From Lutibacter flavus (lineage in GTDB: Bacteria > Bacteroidota > Bacteroidia > Flavobacteriales > Flavobacteriaceae), in the NCBI RefSeq assembly GCF_900188355.1, contig NZ_FZNX01000004.1, forward strand, positions 124,001 to 188,000: a DNA stretch of 64,000 nucleotides, given 5' to 3'. Below, in pieces: positions 62,315 through 64,000 of this stretch (within the stretch, counting starts at the first letter, position 1; each line of letters begins with the position of its first letter). Position numbers and translations under genes: made by a program. Under the pieces are notes generated by a model. That model did no database searches and was not told the origin of the DNA. It was given only the letters and a program-made list of their open reading frames with translations.

Positions 62315-64000
62315 TGAATTTCATAATAAACAACTGTAAAATTATTTGGATTAATTGTATGTTGTTTTTGTTAGCCTGCCCGGTATCAGGGCAGGTCAAC
62401 AAAACAAAACAATTGACAGCTTCCGACTATAAACTGTGGAGTAATTTAACTACTGAAAGTATTTCTGAACAGGGGAGATGGGTGAGTTATTCACTCTCGT
62501 ATGAATCAATAATGGATACACTTTTTGTAAAAAACACAGTAACCGATAAAACTTTTGAATTCGCAAAAGGATTCAAAGGAAAGTTCTTAGGTGAAACTTG
62601 GTTTGGGTGTTTGCTACCTGAGAATCGATTTCATTTGCAGAATTTAATAACAGGTAAAATACAAGTAGTTGACCAAGTTCAATCATTTGTTTTTGTAAAT
62701 GAAGGGCAATATATCCTTCTTTTTTGTAATTCTCAAGATGAAAAAACGAAGATTATCATAAAAAATTTGAAGGGTGCTATTTTAGATACTATTGTAAATG
62801 TGACTTCATTTTCGTTGAGTCCCAAGAGTGATAAACTCGCTTTTTGTACTTCCAATTCGAATAAATCTAAGGTTGGCTTGCTGCAATTTGGAAAAAAAAT
62901 TATCAAATCCATGGTTACAAGTAGTAATGACAATGCATTTGAAAATATAGTTTGGCATAGAGAAGGGACATCAATTGTTTTTGTAGCGCGTTCAGTTTCA
63001 GCTAAAGCATTTACAGCAAATACAATTTTGTTCTACAAGATTAAAAACAAGCAATTGTTTCAATACAATACGAAAACTAGAAAGTCTTGGCCTAAAGAAA
63101 TGGTTTTGGTTGCTAATTATGTTTCATCACTTGGAATTTCAGATGACGAAGAATGCGTGTTTTTTAAAATGAAAAAAGATATTAAAATCAAGAACGACAA
63201 AAACAACTTAAATGTGCAGATTTGGAATACCAAGGATAAAGAATTGTATCCGTTGAGGACTATTTATGACAAATCTTTGACCACACTACGCACCCCACGT
63301 GTTGGAGCTTGGTGGCCAGAAAAAGGAAAATTGAGAGCTGTTGGAGATAACGAGCACCCAAATGTCTTATTAAATGGAAATCAGCAATGGGCACTTGTTT
63401 ATAACCCAGATGTTTATAAACCGTCTAGTAATCGTGAGCCATACCAAGATTATTATTTGGTAGACATAGCCACAAATGTGAAAACCCTGTTTTTGAAAAA
63501 ACAATATGGTTCTTCTGGATATTTATTTTTTTCACCCCAAGGAAAGTACATTGTATATTTTAGAGCACATAATTGGTGGGTATACTCGATAGCCAACCAA
63601 AAACATACCAATATAACCAAAAACAAAGAGATTTCATTTTTTAATGATTCAAGCGATCAGCCAGAAGAACCAGCTCCTTATGGTCTCTTGGGATGGACTA
63701 AAAACGATGCATCCTTGTTAATCTATGACCAGTTTGATATTTGGGAGTTTTCTATGGATAAAAATAGGGGCGGTAAAAAATTAACACAGGGTAGAGAACG
63801 TAAACAAATTTTCAGACTAGCAAATATAGAATATTGGGATCCAAGTAGTGTAAATTCAAAACCTCAAATAATCAATTTAGAAAATGGTGTCACGTTGAAA
63901 GTTAAAGCGATTGACAATAGTAAATCTGGTTACGTTAGGTTGAATAAGAACCGGAAAATAGCCCCAATTGTATTTGAATCAAAATTGCTTAGTTCAATTA
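62314..64000 (+). CDS. S9-like (prolyl oligopeptidase/DPP IV type) peptidase, N-terminal part
   Basis: The ATG at 62314 overlaps the susD stop and the frame stays open to the window edge, 562 codons so far. A signal peptide ending near CPVSGQ (residues 1-27) is followed by a beta-propeller-like region (KLWSNLTTESISEQGRWVSY; FSLSPKSDKLAFCTSNSNKS). The catalytic hydrolase domain would lie beyond 64000 and is not seen, so the peptidase call rests on the propeller layout and operon context. As the third gene after SusC and SusD it would break down imported peptides. Confidence 0.7.
   Translation, partial: MNFIINNCKIIWINCMLFLLACPVSGQVNKTKQLTASDYKLWSNLTTESISEQGRWVSYSLSYESIMDTLFVKNTVTDKTFEFAKGFKGKFLGETWFGCLLPENRFHLQNLITGKIQVVDQVQSFVFVNEGQYILLFCNSQDEKTKIIIKNLKGAILDTIVNVTSFSLSPKSDKLAFCTSNSNKSKVGLLQFGKKIIKSMVTSSNDNAFENIVWHREGTSIVFVARSVSAKAFTANTILFYKIKNKQLFQYNTKTRKSWPKEMVLVANYVSSLGISDDEECVFFKMKKDIKIKNDKNNLNVQIWNTKDKELYPLRTIYDKSLTTLRTPRVGAWWPEKGKLRAVGDNEHPNVLLNGNQQWALVYNPDVYKPSSNREPYQDYYLVDIATNVKTLFLKKQYGSSGYLFFSPQGKYIVYFRAHNWWVYSIANQKHTNITKNKEISFFNDSSDQPEEPAPYGLLGWTKNDASLLIYDQFDIWEFSMDKNRGGKKLTQGRERKQIFRLANIEYWDPSSVNSKPQIINLENGVTLKVKAIDNSKSGYVRLNKNRKIAPIVFESKLLSSI

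Larger units (their letters stand above)
42051..64000. mobile_element. Accessory island, probable integrated mobilisable or conjugative element (left part)
   Basis: From the tRNA to the window end the genes change from housekeeping to accessory: DUF932, AbiE toxin-antitoxin, SSB, RadC-like, a BfmA/BtgA mobilisation protein, a relaxase-like protein, a VirD4/TraG-like coupling protein, cargo genes and a SusCD locus. Several sit between large AT-rich gaps and repeats. No integrase, no conjugative pore genes and no second tRNA fragment are visible, so the right limit and the element class are unknown. The left boundary at the tRNA 3' end is inferred. The SusCD operon could instead be native chromosome. 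Confidence 0.5.

Overview
The window reads as chromosomal DNA of a low-GC member of the Bacteroidota, most likely a marine Flavobacteriaceae. The evidence is AT-rich codon use, few Shine-Dalgarno sites, -7 boxes of the type TAnnTTTG, a GSCFA protein, a phosphate-selective porin and a SusC/SusD pair. The genus cannot be fixed from sequence alone. All function calls come from reading motifs; no database search was run.

Positions 1-4500 hold an aromatic amino acid catabolic cluster on the minus strand: the 5' end of an aromatic amino acid hydroxylase, 4-hydroxyphenylpyruvate dioxygenase, homogentisate dioxygenase and a HisC-like aminotransferase, with a divergent Lrp/AsnC regulator. A broken nickel/cobalt transporter gene (4546-5221) and REP-like hairpins follow. 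Positions 5509-15844 are a complete [NiFe]-hydrogenase locus. The minus-strand operon runs small subunit, large subunit, cytochrome b, protease, HypF, HypD, HypE; HypA-HypB-HypC lie divergently on the plus strand. The small subunit has both extra cysteines of the oxygen-tolerant group 1d type.

Positions 15890-27400 are mostly housekeeping: a thioredoxin-like lipoprotein, GpmI, an ankyrin protein, an M48 protease, a rhodanese, a GSCFA protein, AlaS, an M23 peptidase, a MerR-like regulator and a LemA/TPM operon. Positions 27911-36521 look like a phosphate locus: DUF47 protein, a PiT transporter fused to a coiled coil and a LuxR-type DNA-binding domain, a phosphate-selective porin, a lamin-tail lipoprotein, two CYTH-like proteins and an SLC13 symporter. 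Cytochrome bd oxidase (CydAB), Der and Era follow. A decayed copy of the cydB 3' end lies at 27421-27575.

An initiator tRNA-Met at 41978-42050 appears to mark the edge of an accessory island that runs to the end of the window. The island carries a DUF932 protein, an AbiEi/AbiEii toxin-antitoxin pair with a UPF0489-like third gene, SSB and RadC-like proteins, a mobilisation module (BfmA/BtgA-like protein, relaxase-like protein, VirD4/TraG-type coupling protein), two membrane proteins, and a cargo gene between two cassette-like repeats. A large protein with a restriction-endonuclease-like N-terminus, an XRE regulator, a long foldback element and a SusC-SusD-S9 peptidase operon follow. No integrase or second boundary lies in the window, so the type and extent of the element stay open.

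Most notable are the PiT-LuxR fusion, the AbiE-UPF0489 cluster, the 1075-residue nuclease-like protein beside cassette-like repeats, and the structured foldback upstream of the SusCD operon.
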